64,000 nucleotides of DNA. Origin: Pseudoduganella dura (GTDB lineage Bacteria > Pseudomonadota > Gammaproteobacteria > Burkholderiales > Burkholderiaceae_D). This document shows, piece after piece, positions 16,690 through 28,034 of this stretch (position 1 is its first letter; every line of letters begins with the position of its first letter). Below the pieces are notes generated by a model that saw only the letters and a program-made list of their open reading frames with translations, searched no databases and was not told the DNA's origin. The stretch covers positions 5,084,001 through 5,148,000 of the forward strand of contig NZ_WNWM01000002.1 of the NCBI RefSeq assembly GCF_009727155.1, read 5' to 3'. A program made the translations under genes and the position numbers.

Positions 16690-18561
16690 ATGGGGAACGC
16701 AGTGGGCAACGACGGGGCACCTGCAGGCTCGCCTGGCGACACGGACGGGCCGCCGGTCATCGTCCAGCGCGACGATGGCGTGTGGTTTATGGCCGGCGCG
16801 GCGGCGGCGTGCCGCGAGGCCGCCGGCCGGGTATTCCTGTCCGGCGCATGCTTTGCGGGGCTGGACTACGGGATCTTTTCGCGGATGCTGTACGGCGTGG
16901 ACCCGGCCGTGCCCACGGCGCCGGCGGGGCAACCGCCGGTGCGTTTCGCCGATGCCGTCGTGCCATTCCCGCCGGCCCGCCGGGCCCTCTACAAATCCGT
17001 CAAGATCGTCGCCGGCGAAGCCGACTATTTCTTCGAACCTGTTTTCCTGGACAGCGGCGACGGTGCGTCCCTGGCTGCCACGCTGACGTTCGATGAATTC
17101 GTGGCGGACCTGTGGGGCAAGGGCATTCGTTTCGGCATCGATGCCGCGGCCGTGCGTGGGGCGATCGCCGCTGGCAGGCCGGCGCGCATCGCTGTCGCCC
17201 GCCGCCTGCCGCCGGTTCCGGGACGCGATGCAACGATCGTCGAGGTGTCGCGCGACATGCACCGCTCCAATGCGCCGCGCGAGCTGGCCAACGGCCGCTT
17301 CGACCTGCACACGTTCCAGAACCGCTTTCCGCAGGCGAAGGCGCAAACGCGACTGTTGCGCAAGGAACCGCGCACCGGGGGCCGGCGCGGCCATGAACTG
17401 TCCGGCCTCCCGGTCGAGCCGCCGGCGGCCAGGGATATCGAGCTCACGCACGTGGCCGGCCCGGGCACCGTGATCGAACACATCGGCGGGTTCGACTACG
17501 TGGTCGCCGCGGTCGACGGCTACATCAACGTCGATCGCAACGGCGGCCGCGTGTCGATCGGCCCGAAGGCCGTCGGGCGCGAAGGCGTCAGCGCGCGCAC
17601 CACCGGCAACCTGCAGCTCACCGGCGAATACGAGGAATTCGGCGAAGTGCAGGAAAACCGATTCGTCGAAGGCGGCAACATCACGATCCACGGCGACGTG
17701 TTCGGCCATGTCGCATCGCGCGGCGGCGCGGTGCTGCTGAAGCGCAACCTGATGGGCGGCACGGTCGTCAACGCGGCCGGGGCCATCCACATCGGCGGCG
17801 TCGCGGCCAACGCGGTGCTGCAGGCGAAAGGCGGGGAGGTAACGATCCGCCAGGCGCAGAATTGCGTGATCACCGCGGCGAAGGTCACGATCGGGGAGGC
17901 AAGCAATTGCGAGATCATGGCCGGGGAGGTGACGATCGGCATCGCCAGCGGCTGCGCGATCGCCGGCCGCACCATTGCGCTGGAAGCCGCCGGGCCGCGC
18001 AAGGGCAGCGAGATGCTGCTGTTCGCGCTCGTGCCCGATACCCGGCGCCATGAAGAAGCCATCGCCGGCCTCGCCGCGCGCGTGGCGCGGCTGGAGGCCG
18101 CGGCGGCGGGGCACAAGGCGGCGGTCGACGAGATCACCGGCCGGCCGGACGTGCGCAGCTACCTGGCGCTGGCCGCCAGCATGCGCGCCCGGGAAGTCAC
18201 GCTGACCGCGGCGCAGCTCGCGCAGCTCCAGAAACTGGCGGCGCAGGTGGGGCCGGCACTGAAAGACATCGCCGAAGTGTCGCAGGCCAACAACGCGGTG
18301 CAGGCGCAGCTCGCGCAGGCACGGGAACAGCAGGAACAGGCATGCCGGCGCCGCGACGACATCGCCGCCGCGGCGACTTGCAAGGTGAAAATGCTGGCCG
18401 GCGACACGGTGCTGCGCACGATGATGTTCCAGCCGGACGCCGGCGCGCCCTGTGACATCGCACCGAAAGAAGTCAGGGCGAAACTGCGCGCCGGCTCATG
18501 GAACGATCCGCCGGTGCTCGATGTGGCGCACGGCGCGCTGGACTGGTCGTCCGCGCCTTGA
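16690..18561 (+). CDS. FapA-like (DUF342) polymer-forming protein
   Basis: A 623-residue cytoplasmic protein of the FapA/DUF342 family. The N-terminal ~240 residues form the variable domain. The centre (about residues 265-440) is a right-handed beta-helix of repeated short strands (GYINVDRNGGRVSIGPKAV, GGNITIHGDVFGHV, GGEVTIRQAQNCVIT, GEVTIGIASGCAI). The C-terminal third is a long coiled coil (LAARVARLEAAAAGHKAAVDEITG, AQLAQAREQQEQACRRRDD). FapA-family proteins act as cell-architecture or flagellar/polysaccharide scaffold factors; the precise partner is unknown. The ATG at 16690 has GGGG upstream. A CheW gene follows after 118 bp, which hints at a motility or surface-sensing context. Confidence 0.82.
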   Translation: MGNAVGNDGAPAGSPGDTDGPPVIVQRDDGVWFMAGAAAACREAAGRVFLSGACFAGLDYGIFSRMLYGVDPAVPTAPAGQPPVRFADAVVPFPPARRALYKSVKIVAGEADYFFEPVFLDSGDGASLAATLTFDEFVADLWGKGIRFGIDAAAVRGAIAAGRPARIAVARRLPPVPGRDATIVEVSRDMHRSNAPRELANGRFDLHTFQNRFPQAKAQTRLLRKEPRTGGRRGHELSGLPVEPPAARDIELTHVAGPGTVIEHIGGFDYVVAAVDGYINVDRNGGRVSIGPKAVGREGVSARTTGNLQLTGEYEEFGEVQENRFVEGGNITIHGDVFGHVASRGGAVLLKRNLMGGTVVNAAGAIHIGGVAANAVLQAKGGEVTIRQAQNCVITAAKVTIGEASNCEIMAGEVTIGIASGCAIAGRTIALEAAGPRKGSEMLLFALVPDTRRHEEAIAGLAARVARLEAAAAGHKAAVDEITGRPDVRSYLALAASMRAREVTLTAAQLAQLQKLAAQVGPALKDIAEVSQANNAVQAQLAQAREQQEQACRRRDDIAAAATCKVKMLAGDTVLRTMMFQPDAGAPCDIAPKEVRAKLRAGSWNDPPVLDVAHGALDWSSAP

Positions 18562-18679
18562 CGCGGTGCCGGCATAGGTCCGGCAGGAAACATTGAGCGC
18601 CCTCAACACTGCAATGGGAGGCGACTTTAGCATGGGGCGATGCGCAACTTTGCCGCGGGACCGAACGAAAGGAATACCC

Positions 18680-19234
18680 ATGCAACCGAATGAATCGCCA
18701 GAAGCGCAGGACGCTCCATCAGCGGCGCCGCGGGTGGCGCCACAGCAGCACGCCGGCGCGCCGCGCGGGGACGAAGCGCGGCAGTACCTGACTTTCCGCC
18801 TGGGCGGGCTCGAATATGCGCTCGATTACAGCAATGTGCAGGAGCTGCGGCCCTTGCAGGCGCTCGAGCGCTTCGCGACCGACGGAGAAATCATCAGCGG
18901 GGTCGCCGTCTCGCGCGGTATCATCATGCCGATCGTCGACATGCGCATCGCCTTCGGCCCGCGGCCGCCGGAGCACGATCCGCGCACCGATGTCATCATC
19001 CTCAAGCTGTCCACCTGCGTGATGGGCATGGTGACCGACGGCGTGACGGACATCGTTACCCTGGCCGGCGGCGACATCAAGCCCATTCCCGATATCGACG
19101 CGCAGGTCGCGAACGATATCGATTACCTGCTGGGGCTTGCCGAAAGCGGCGGGCGCCGGCTGGTCGTCGTCGATATCGACAGGCTGATGGCGATCCGCCG
19201 CACCAAACCCGACAACCTGCATGCCGCCGCCTGA
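18680..19234 (+). CDS. CheW-like chemotaxis coupling protein
   Basis: A 184-residue protein with a ~38-residue disordered Ala/Pro-rich N-terminus and one CheW domain (YLTFRLGGLEYALDYSNVQEL, GVAVSRGIIMPIVDMRIAFG, VMGMVTDGVTDIVTLAGGDIKPIPDID, RRLVVVDIDRLM). CheW bridges methyl-accepting receptors and the CheA kinase at the cell pole. It starts at ATG 18680 behind AAAGGAATACCC. No che operon is nearby, so this is an orphan CheW that may serve one receptor or a dedicated signalling array. Confidence 0.9.
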   Translation: MQPNESPEAQDAPSAAPRVAPQQHAGAPRGDEARQYLTFRLGGLEYALDYSNVQELRPLQALERFATDGEIISGVAVSRGIIMPIVDMRIAFGPRPPEHDPRTDVIILKLSTCVMGMVTDGVTDIVTLAGGDIKPIPDIDAQVANDIDYLLGLAESGGRRLVVVDIDRLMAIRRTKPDNLHAAA

Positions 19235-19244
19235 AGGGAACGCT

Positions 19245-19284
19245 GCTAACGACAACGCCGCCCGAAGGCGGCGTTGTCGTTAGC
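19245..19284. terminator. Hairpin between convergent cheW and ABC-F genes
   Basis: A perfect 18-bp stem (GCTAACGACAACGCCGCC and complement) with a CGAA tetraloop, 10 bp after the cheW stop and 50 bp before the end of the convergent ABC-F gene. It lacks a clear T-tract, but its position and stability make a bidirectional terminator likely. Confidence 0.65.
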
Positions 19285-19334
19285 GGGGCGGTGTGTTCAT
19301 CGCCCTGGCGCCGTGAATCCGCGATTCACCATGC

Positions 19335-21329
19335 TCAGACTGCAATCGCCTCGAGCTGCTCCTGCAAGCCCAGCCATTCCTCTTCCAGCTGCGCCAGGTC
19401 CTTCGTATAGAAGGCCTGGTCCGCCAGCAGCGTCTTCAGCTTCGGTTTGTTGGCCGCTTCGTAGATCGCCGGGTCCTGCAGCTGCGCATCCACGTCGGCC
19501 TTCTGCGCGTTGCGCTTGGCGATCTGCTCTTCCAGCCGCTTGACCTTGTTCTCGATCGGCTTGCGCTGCGCGGCCAGGCGCTGGCGCTGCTCCGCGTCCA
19601 CGCGCTTCTGCTCGCGCTTGTCGACGGCGGGCGCGGCCGGCGCCACCGGCGACGTGGACGGGTACGACGTCCTGTTTTCCTTACCGGCGGCCGGCAGCAC
19701 GTCGGTGCCCTTGCCCAGCTTGGTCTTGAACAGCCAGTCCTTGTAGTCGTCCAGGTCGCCGTCGAACGGCTGCAGCTTGCCATTGGCCACGATGATGAAT
19801 TCATCGGTCGTGGCGCGCAGCAGGTGCCGGTCGTGCGATACCACCACCAGCGTGCCTTCGAACTGGGCCAGCGCCTCGGTCAGCGCCTCGCGCGTTTCCA
19901 GGTCCAGGTGGTTGGTCGGTTCATCGAGCAGCAGCAGGTTCGGGCGCTGCCACACGATCAGCGCCAGCGCCAGGCGCGCCTTCTCGCCGCCGGAGAACGG
20001 CGCGATGGAGCTGGTGACCATCGTGCCCGGGAAGTTGAAGCCGCCCAGGAAGTTGCGCAGTTCCTGCTCGCGCACCGTGGGCGCGATCTTCTGCAGGTGC
20101 CACAGCGGCGATTCGTCGTGGCGCAGCATCTCCACCTGGTGCTGGGCGAAGTAGCCGATGATCAGGCCCTTGCCGATCGTCGCGGTGCCGGCCAGCGGTG
20201 CCAGTTCGCCCGCCACGGTCTTGATCAGCGTGGACTTGCCGGCGCCGTTCACGCCCAGCAGGCCGATGCGCTGGCCTGTCTGCAGGCTGAAGTTGATGCC
20301 GTTGACGATCTTCTTTTCCTTGACCTCGTACGTCTCCGGATCCTCGCCGCGGTAGCCGGCATCGACATCCTCCATCACGAGCAGCGGATTGGGCGCCGAC
20401 AGCGGTTCGCGGAACTCGAACGAGAATTCGGCGGCGGCGCGCAGCGGCGCCAGTTCCTCCATCTTCGCCAGCGCCTTCATGCGGCTCTGCGCCTGCTTGG
20501 CCTTCGAAGCCTTGGCCTTGAAGCGGTCGATGAACGATTCCAGGTGCGCCTTCTTGCGCGCCTGCTTTTCGGCGGCGCCGGCCATCAGGATCATCTGCGC
20601 GGCGCGCTGGCGTTCGAAGCTCGAGTAATTGCCGGAGTAGCGCTTCAGCTTGCGGTCGTCGATATGCACCACCACGTTCACGATCTCGTCGAGGAAATCG
20701 CGATCGTGCGAGATGATGATCAGCGTGCCGGCATAGCGCTTGAGCCAGTCCTCGAGCCAGATGATCGCATCCAGGTCCAGGTGGTTGGTCGGTTCATCGA
20801 GCAGCAGCAGGTCGGAAGGGCACATCAGCGCCTGCGCCAGGTTCAGGCGCATGCGCCAGCCGCCGGAGAAGCTGGCCACCGGCTGCTGCATCTGGTCCAG
20901 CGTGAAGCCCAGGCCCAGCAGCAGCTGTTCGCCGCGCGACTGCACCGTGTACGCATCGGCATCGGCCAGCGCAACGTGCGCGTTGCCCAGCGCGATCCCC
21001 TGCTCGGCGGAATCGGGCATCGATTCGAGCCGCACCAGTTCTTCCTCCAGCTTGCGCAGGTTGACGTCGCCGTCGATCGCGTAGTCCAGCGCGTTGCGCT
21101 GCAGCGGCGGGGTTTCCTGCGCCACGTAGGCCATGCGCCACTTGGCGGGGAAGTCGATATTGCCCTGGTCGGGATGCAGCTCGTTGCGCAGCATCGCGAA
21201 CAGGCTGGACTTGCCGGCGCCGTTGGCGCCGATCAGGCCGATCTTGTCGCCGGGGTTCAGCGTCAGGTCGACGTTTTCCAGCAGCGGCTTCACGCCGCGC
21301 ATCAGGCTTACTTGTTCGAGACGAATCAT
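19335..21329 (-). CDS. ABC-F family ATPase (YheS-like)
   Basis: A 664-residue soluble protein with two ABC ATPase domains and no membrane part. Walker A motifs are GANGAGKSS (about residue 34) and GVNGAGKST (about residue 350). Signature sequences are SFSGGWRMRL and FSGGEKARL, and Walker B motifs are LLLLDEPTNHLD in both halves. An interdomain linker rich in Lys/Ala lies at about 240-290, and a C-terminal coiled coil occupies the last ~110 residues. ABC-F proteins bind the ribosomal E site and rescue or tune stalled translation. It is the last gene of the dap operon, 3 bp after prmB, another ribosome-related gene. Confidence 0.93.
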   Translation of the reverse strand: MIRLEQVSLMRGVKPLLENVDLTLNPGDKIGLIGANGAGKSSLFAMLRNELHPDQGNIDFPAKWRMAYVAQETPPLQRNALDYAIDGDVNLRKLEEELVRLESMPDSAEQGIALGNAHVALADADAYTVQSRGEQLLLGLGFTLDQMQQPVASFSGGWRMRLNLAQALMCPSDLLLLDEPTNHLDLDAIIWLEDWLKRYAGTLIIISHDRDFLDEIVNVVVHIDDRKLKRYSGNYSSFERQRAAQMILMAGAAEKQARKKAHLESFIDRFKAKASKAKQAQSRMKALAKMEELAPLRAAAEFSFEFREPLSAPNPLLVMEDVDAGYRGEDPETYEVKEKKIVNGINFSLQTGQRIGLLGVNGAGKSTLIKTVAGELAPLAGTATIGKGLIIGYFAQHQVEMLRHDESPLWHLQKIAPTVREQELRNFLGGFNFPGTMVTSSIAPFSGGEKARLALALIVWQRPNLLLLDEPTNHLDLETREALTEALAQFEGTLVVVSHDRHLLRATTDEFIIVANGKLQPFDGDLDDYKDWLFKTKLGKGTDVLPAAGKENRTSYPSTSPVAPAAPAVDKREQKRVDAEQRQRLAAQRKPIENKVKRLEEQIAKRNAQKADVDAQLQDPAIYEAANKPKLKTLLADQAFYTKDLAQLEEEWLGLQEQLEAIAV

Positions 21330-21332
21330 GCT

Positions 21333-22214
21333 TTAGATTTTCAATTGGTCGGCGGTGAGCAAAAACACCATGTCGTCACCCTGGCTGGTGGTCAGCCACG
21401 TCAGGCCAAGGTGGCCGAATGCCGCTTCCGCGAATTCTTTTTCATTGCCGATCTCCACGATCAGCAGGCCCTCGTCGGTCAGCCGCTCGGCGGCACCGGC
21501 CACGATCCTGCGCACCAGGTCCATGCCGTCCGCGCCGCCGTCGAGCGCGATCTGTGGCTCGTGGCGGTATTCCTTCGGCAGCTGCGCCATCGATCCGGAA
21601 TTCACGTACGGCGGGTTGGTGACGATCAGGTCGTATTTTTTTGCCGGCACGTTGGCGTACAGGTCCGACTGGATCAGGTTCACGCGGTCCTGCAGCTTGT
21701 AGGTGTCGACGTTGCGGCGCGCCACTTCCAGCGCATCCGGCGAGATGTCGACGGCGTCGACCGCGGCATCGGGGAACGCATCGGCCATCATGATCGCCAG
21801 GCAGCCGGAGCCGGTGCACAGTTCCAGCACGTTGGCGATGCCTTCCGGGTTGTTGACCCATGGCGCGAAATAGTCGGGAATCAGTTCGGCGATATACGAA
21901 CGGGGCACGATCGTGCGCTCGTCCACGTAGAACCGGTAGCTCCCCAGCCATGCTTCATTGGTGATGTAGGCGGCCGGGATGCGCTCGGCGGCGCGGCGCT
22001 CGATCACTGCCAGCACACGCTGCACTTCCTCGGGCAGCAGGCGGGCATCGAGGAACGGATCGAGCTTGTCCAGCGGCAGTTTCAGCGTGTGCAGGATCAG
22101 GTAGGCCGCCTCGTCGAACGCCTCGGCGCTGCCGTGGCCGAAGAACAGCTGTTCGGTATTGAAACGGGTGGTCGCGTAGCGCAGCAGGTCGCGCGGCGTG
22201 GAGAAGATGGTCAT
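21333..22214 (-). CDS. prmB: Ribosomal protein L3 glutamine N5-methyltransferase
   Basis: A 293-residue SAM-dependent methyltransferase that modifies a glutamine of ribosomal protein L3 during 50S assembly. The PrmB N-terminal helical domain includes LRYATTRFNTEQLFFGHG. The SAM-binding motif is VLELCTGSGCLAIMMA (about residues 128-143), and the glutamine-binding NPPYVN follows at about 200. Near-cognate PrmC and RF-methylases share NPPY, but the RFYVDERTIVPRSYIAEL stretch is that of PrmB. It is sandwiched with gaps of 31 and 3 bp between dapE and the ABC-F gene. Confidence 0.93.
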   Translation of the reverse strand: MTIFSTPRDLLRYATTRFNTEQLFFGHGSAEAFDEAAYLILHTLKLPLDKLDPFLDARLLPEEVQRVLAVIERRAAERIPAAYITNEAWLGSYRFYVDERTIVPRSYIAELIPDYFAPWVNNPEGIANVLELCTGSGCLAIMMADAFPDAAVDAVDISPDALEVARRNVDTYKLQDRVNLIQSDLYANVPAKKYDLIVTNPPYVNSGSMAQLPKEYRHEPQIALDGGADGMDLVRRIVAGAAERLTDEGLLIVEIGNEKEFAEAAFGHLGLTWLTTSQGDDMVFLLTADQLKI

Positions 22215-22245
22215 GGTGTGCTTTCGATAGTTGACGCGCGAAGGG

Positions 22246-23749
<1,504 letters not shown>

Positions 23750-23847
23750 GGGTATTCGGGTGGGCGCGCGGCGGCATTTTGCCGGCTAAAGTGCGCCATT
23801 ATAGCTGCAAGGGCAACCCGGGGAGTGGCCTCCCTCCGGCTCCCTGC

Positions 23848-24993
23848 TCAGGTGTTGAGCGTGAACTCGGTAAAGGATGCCTCGGCGGCCGGCTTCGGCT
23901 CGGCCGCGCCGGACGGCTGTCCGCCTTGCCGGCTGTCCGGTCCATTGTTCAGCAGCCACAGCAGGTTGGTGGCCGAATCCGCATTGGCCAGCGCTTCATC
24001 CTGCGTGATGCGGCCTTCCTGCACCAGCCTGTACAGCGCCTGCTCGAACGATTGCGAGCCCGGCGACAGGCTCTTGTCGAGTGCTTCCTTGAGCTGGCCG
24101 ATCTCGCCGTTCTCGATCAGGTCCGACACATAGCGCGTGTTGACCATCACTTCCACGGCGGGCGTGCGGCTGCCGCCGCCGCTCGACCGGACCAGCCGCT
24201 GCGAAACGATGGCGCGGATCGTCGACGACAGGTCCTGCAGCAGGGCGGGGCGGTTTTCGAGCGGATAGAAGCTGATCATGCGGTTCAGCGCGTTGTAGCT
24301 GTTGTTCGCGTGGAGCGTGGCCACCACCAGGTGGCCCGACTGGGCGTAGGCCAGCGCGGCGGCCATCGTTTCGCGGTCGCGGATCTCGCCGATCAGGATG
24401 CAGTCCGGTGCCTGGCGCATCGAGTTGCGCAGCGCGGTGTCGAAGTCCTTCGCGTCGCTGCCGATCTCGCGCTGGTTGACGATCGATTTCCGGTTCTTGA
24501 ACAGGTACTCGATCGGGTCCTCGAGCGTGAGGATATGGCCCGACCGCAGTTCGTTGCGGTGGTCCAGCATGGCGGCGATCGTGGTCGACTTGCCGGAACC
24601 GGTGGAGCCCACGACGAGCATCAGCCCGCGTTTCTCCATGATCAGTTCGGCCAGGATGGGCGGCAGGCCCAGGTCGGCCAGCGCGGGAATATTGGCCGGT
24701 ACATAGCGGAACACGGCGGAGATCGTGCCGCGCTGCCGGAAGGCCGACAGGCGGAAGCGGCCCAGGTTCGGCACCGAGACACCCATGTTCAGTTCATTGG
24801 TGCGCGCCAGTTCGCGGATCTGCTCGGTGGAACAGATCTCGGCGAGCAGCGCGTCGATATTGTCCGGTTCCAGCTTCTGCTGGTTGATCGGAATGAGGTT
24901 GCCGTTGATTTTCAGGTGCACCGGCGAATTCACGGCGAAGAACATGTCGGACGCGTTCTTCTCTTTCATCAGCTGGAACAGGCGGTCCATCAT
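23848..24993 (-). CDS. pilU: Type IV pilus retraction ATPase, PilU-like
   Basis: A 381-residue secretion-type ATPase of the PilT/PilU group. Motifs run in order: Walker A GSTGSGKST (about residue 128), Asp box LTLEDPIEY, Walker B ILIGEIRDRETM and His box HLVVATLHANNS. The family C-terminus is followed by a Pro/Ala-rich tail. The length and tail match PilU rather than PilT. I start it at ATG 24993 because GAGGT lies 8 nt upstream; a longer frame to 25137 would run into dapD. PilU aids PilT in pilus retraction. The gene is an island inside the dap operon, 98 bp before yffB and 91 bp after dapD; no other pilus gene is in the window. Confidence 0.88.
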   Translation of the reverse strand: MMDRLFQLMKEKNASDMFFAVNSPVHLKINGNLIPINQQKLEPDNIDALLAEICSTEQIRELARTNELNMGVSVPNLGRFRLSAFRQRGTISAVFRYVPANIPALADLGLPPILAELIMEKRGLMLVVGSTGSGKSTTIAAMLDHRNELRSGHILTLEDPIEYLFKNRKSIVNQREIGSDAKDFDTALRNSMRQAPDCILIGEIRDRETMAAALAYAQSGHLVVATLHANNSYNALNRMISFYPLENRPALLQDLSSTIRAIVSQRLVRSSGGGSRTPAVEVMVNTRYVSDLIENGEIGQLKEALDKSLSPGSQSFEQALYRLVQEGRITQDEALANADSATNLLWLLNNGPDSRQGGQPSGAAEPKPAAEASFTEFTLNT

Positions 24994-25084
24994 CGTGCGC
25001 ACCTCATGTAGACGCATGGTGTCGGACACCCGGCCACAGGCCGGGATGTCGGACACCGGTTTTCCCGGCGTGCCAGGCGCAGGC

Positions 25085-25912
25085 TTAAACGCCGCGCAGC
25101 AGCTCGTTGATGCCCGTTTTCGCGCGGGTCTGCGCATCCACGCGCTTGACGATCACCGCGCAGTACAGGCTGTACTTGCCGTCGGCCGAAGGCAGCGAGC
25201 CCGACACCACCACGGAGCCGGAAGGAATGCGGCCGTAGGAGACTTCGCCGGTGGCGCGGTCGTAGATCTTGGTCGACTGGCCGATGTACACGCCCATCGA
25301 GATCACCGAGTTTTCCTCGACGATCACGCCTTCGACGATCTCGGAACGGGCGCCGATGAAGCAGTTGTCCTCGATGATGGTCGGGTTGGCCTGCATCGGT
25401 TCCAGCACGCCGCCGATGCCCACGCCGCCGGACAGGTGCACGTTCTTGCCGATCTGCGCGCACGAACCCACCGTGGCCCAGGTGTCGACCATCGCGCCTT
25501 CATCGACATACGCGCCGATGTTCACGTAGGAAGGCATCAGCACCACGTTCTTGCCGATGAACGAACCGCGGCGGGCCACGGCCGGCGGCACCACGCGGAA
25601 ACCGCCCCTGGCGAAATCTTCCGGCGTGTAGCTGGCGAACTTGGTCGGTACCTTGTCGTAGAACTGCATCGTGCCGTCCGATGGCAGCACCACGTTGTTC
25701 TCGAGGCGGAACGACAGCAGCACGGCCTTCTTGATCCACTGGTTCACCACCCAGGTGCCGGTATCCTTCTGCGCCACGCGCAGGCTGCCGTCGTCCAGGC
25801 CGGCCAGCACGTGGTTGACGGCGTCGCGCACTTCCGCGGTGGCGTTCGACGGATTGATCTCGGCGCGGTTATCCCATGCCTGTTCGATGATTTGCTGGAG
25901 TTGTTGGGTCAT
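25085..25912 (-). CDS. dapD: Tetrahydrodipicolinate N-succinyltransferase
   Basis: A 275-residue left-handed beta-helix acyltransferase. It transfers succinyl from succinyl-CoA to tetrahydrodipicolinate, the committed step of the succinylase branch of lysine/diaminopimelate synthesis. The N-terminal helical domain ([19 protein letters not shown]) precedes hexapeptide repeats ([36 protein letters not shown]). A C-terminal domain ([19 protein letters not shown]) completes the trimeric enzyme. Length and sequence are typical. It lies 22 bp after dapC and 91 bp before pilU. Confidence 0.96.
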   Translation of the reverse strand: MTQQLQQIIEQAWDNRAEINPSNATAEVRDAVNHVLAGLDDGSLRVAQKDTGTWVVNQWIKKAVLLSFRLENNVVLPSDGTMQFYDKVPTKFASYTPEDFARGGFRVVPPAVARRGSFIGKNVVLMPSYVNIGAYVDEGAMVDTWATVGSCAQIGKNVHLSGGVGIGGVLEPMQANPTIIEDNCFIGARSEIVEGVIVEENSVISMGVYIGQSTKIYDRATGEVSYGRIPSGSVVVSGSLPSADGKYSLYCAVIVKRVDAQTRAKTGINELLRGV

Positions 25913-25934
25913 GATGCAGCTCTTTGTAAATGAA

Positions 25935-27149
25935 TTATTGATCGAGGTTCTTGCAGAACTGGACGATGCGCCGCGCCGCTTCCAGCCCTTCGGCGGTTTC
26001 CGCGACGAGCGCCATCCGGATGCGGTTGCGGCCGGGATTGCCGCCATGCGCTTCGCGCGCCAGGTAGCTGCCCGGCAGGACCGTGACATTATATTCGGCG
26101 TACAGCCGGCGCGCGAACTCGGTGTCCGACAGGCCCGTGCGGCTGACATCGGCCCAGAGGTAGAAGCCGGCGTCCGGCAGTGCCACGTCGAGCACCTCCT
26201 GCAGCAGCGGCGTGATGGCATCGAATTTCGCGCGGTATTGGGCGCGGTTTTCCTCCACGTGGGACTCGTCGTTCCACGCTGCGATCGATGCGGCCTGCAC
26301 CGGCGGGCTCATGGCGCCGCCGTGGTAGGTCCGGTACAGCAGGAATTTCTTCAGCACTTCGGCATCGCCGGCCACGAAGCCGGAGCGCAGGCCCGGCACG
26401 TTCGAGCGCTTGGACAGGCTGGAAAACACCACCAGGCGCGCGTATGGCCGGTCGACCGTGGACAGGCCCAGGACATGGGCCGCCTGCAGCGCGCCCAGCG
26501 GCGCTTCGGCGCCGTGGTAGATCTCCGAATAGCACTCGTCGGCGGCGATGATGAAATCGTGGCGCTCGGACAGCGCGAACAGGTTTTCCCAGTCCGTCAG
26601 CGACAGCACGGCGCCGGTCGGATTGCCGGGCGAGCACAGGTACAGCAACTGCACGCGCTGCCATACTGCCGCCGGCACGCTGTCGTAATCGCTGCCGAAG
26701 TTGCGCGCCGGGTCCGAGTTGACGAAGTACGGTTCGGCGCCGGCCAGGAACGCGGCGCCTTCGTAGATCTGGTAGAACGGGTTCGGGCAAACCACCAGCG
26801 CGTCCGCGCCGGGGTCGACCACGGCCTGCGCGAACGCGAACAGCGCCTCCCGCGAACCATTCACCGGCAGCACCTGCGTGGCCGGATTCAGCGGCGGCAG
26901 GCCGTAGCGGCGTTCGAGCCAGGCGGCGATCGTGCCGCGCAGCGCTTCGGAGCCGGCGGTGGCCGGATACACGGCCAGGCCGGACAGGCTGTCGGCCAGC
27001 GCCTGGCAGATGAACGGCGGTGTCGGATGCTTCGGTTCGCCGATGCCCAGGCTGATGGCGCGGAAATTCGCATCCGGCGTCACGCCGTCGAACAGCAGGC
27101 GCAGTTTTTCAAACGGGTAGGGGTGCAGTTTGTCGAGTAATGGATTCAC
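25935..27149 (-). CDS. dapC: Succinyldiaminopimelate aminotransferase
   Basis: A 404-residue fold-type I PLP aminotransferase that makes N-succinyl-LL-diaminopimelate from its keto precursor and glutamate. Typical features are the N-terminal [22 protein letters not shown], the [11 protein letters not shown] motif, [24 protein letters not shown] and the PLP-lysine in [16 protein letters not shown] (Lys about residue 243). DapC and ArgD can overlap in function, but its position at the head of the dapC-dapD-(pilU)-yffB-dapE run settles the assignment. It is the first gene of the operon; its promoter should lie in the 174-bp spacer up to 27323. Confidence 0.94.
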   Translation of the reverse strand: MNPLLDKLHPYPFEKLRLLFDGVTPDANFRAISLGIGEPKHPTPPFICQALADSLSGLAVYPATAGSEALRGTIAAWLERRYGLPPLNPATQVLPVNGSREALFAFAQAVVDPGADALVVCPNPFYQIYEGAAFLAGAEPYFVNSDPARNFGSDYDSVPAAVWQRVQLLYLCSPGNPTGAVLSLTDWENLFALSERHDFIIAADECYSEIYHGAEAPLGALQAAHVLGLSTVDRPYARLVVFSSLSKRSNVPGLRSGFVAGDAEVLKKFLLYRTYHGGAMSPPVQAASIAAWNDESHVEENRAQYRAKFDAITPLLQEVLDVALPDAGFYLWADVSRTGLSDTEFARRLYAEYNVTVLPGSYLAREAHGGNPGRNRIRMALVAETAEGLEAARRIVQFCKNLDQ

Positions 27150-27323
27150 GGCAGCTTAATGGGCAAATTCGTGGAGAGCCGGGACGTCGGGCTCGTCGGA
27201 AGATTCATGCAAGAAAGTTCAGCCGGCCATTATAGCCCGCACGCCGCGGACGCGTCCGGCGCCGCGGCAAGGCGCCGGCGCACAGCCCCGGCACTTCCGC
27301 AATCCGCATCCCCGGTTCCCGCG

Positions 27324-28028
27324 TCAGTTCATGTCATCGAGCAGCGCGCGCATCCTGCGCCAGTGCGAGCCCCGCCAGAACACCCCGCCGCATTGCGCGC
27401 AGCCGAGAAACTCGTCATGCCCGGCGCGCACGGAAGGCGGCAGCCGGTCCAGCACGTCCGCCTTGGCGCGCCGCTGCAGCGGTGCGTTGCAGCCCAGGCA
27501 CAGCGAAAACGGCCGCATCGCCGCTTTCAATCCATAGCGGGCCGACAGTTCGCGCAATTGCAGTTCGGGCTTGATGGCCCGCACGTAGCAGCCGCGCAGC
27601 ACGCCGCGCCGTTTCAGCAGCTCGCGGTCGCGGGTCAGCGCGATGCGGCCCTGTTGTCCGGCGATCCGCTCGACGTCGGCATCGTCGATGTCGTTGTCGT
27701 AGAGCGTGTCGAACCCGGCCATCCGCAGCAGCCGGGCCAGGCCGCCGAGATGCGCGTCGGCCACGAAGCGCGCCTCGGCGGGCGCCAGCGCCACGGGGCG
27801 GTGCGGCAGCACCTGCACGTCGTCGCCATCTTCCAGCAACCGGTCGAGCGGCGCCGCCACGCCGTTGACGAGCGCCTCGCCCACTTCGGTGTGCGGCACG
27901 CCCAGCGCCTCGATCATGTGCTTGACCGTGGCGGCGCGCGCGCACGGCACGGCGAACATGTGCCCGCGCCGGCCGCGCGGCAAGAAGGGATCGAGTGCGT
28001 CGTCGAACCGGAAGGTGGCGGTGGCCAT
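27324..28028 (-). CDS. Mut7-C RNase-domain protein with N-terminal ubiquitin-like domain
   Basis: A 234-residue protein with two domains. Residues 1-80 form a ubiquitin/ThiS-like fold (ATFRFDDALDPFLP, GVPHTEVGEALVNGVAAPLDRLLEDGDDVQVLP). Residues 85-234 form a Mut7-C domain with the PIN-like acidic residues (FVADAHLGGLARLLRMAGFDTLYDND, ALTRDRELLKRR) and a zinc ribbon (CLGCNAPL and CAQCGGVFW). The domain is predicted to be an RNase, but its targets are unknown. It follows the MerR gene by 6 bp on the same strand and probably shares its transcript. Confidence 0.88.
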   Translation of the reverse strand: MATATFRFDDALDPFLPRGRRGHMFAVPCARAATVKHMIEALGVPHTEVGEALVNGVAAPLDRLLEDGDDVQVLPHRPVALAPAEARFVADAHLGGLARLLRMAGFDTLYDNDIDDADVERIAGQQGRIALTRDRELLKRRGVLRGCYVRAIKPELQLRELSARYGLKAAMRPFSLCLGCNAPLQRRAKADVLDRLPPSVRAGHDEFLGCAQCGGVFWRGSHWRRMRALLDDMN

Positions 28029-28034
28029 CGCGCG

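Noticed and set aside
24994..25137. Longer PilU start
   Set aside because: It runs into dapD, lacks a ribosome site, and the 381-residue form from 24993 matches PilU length.
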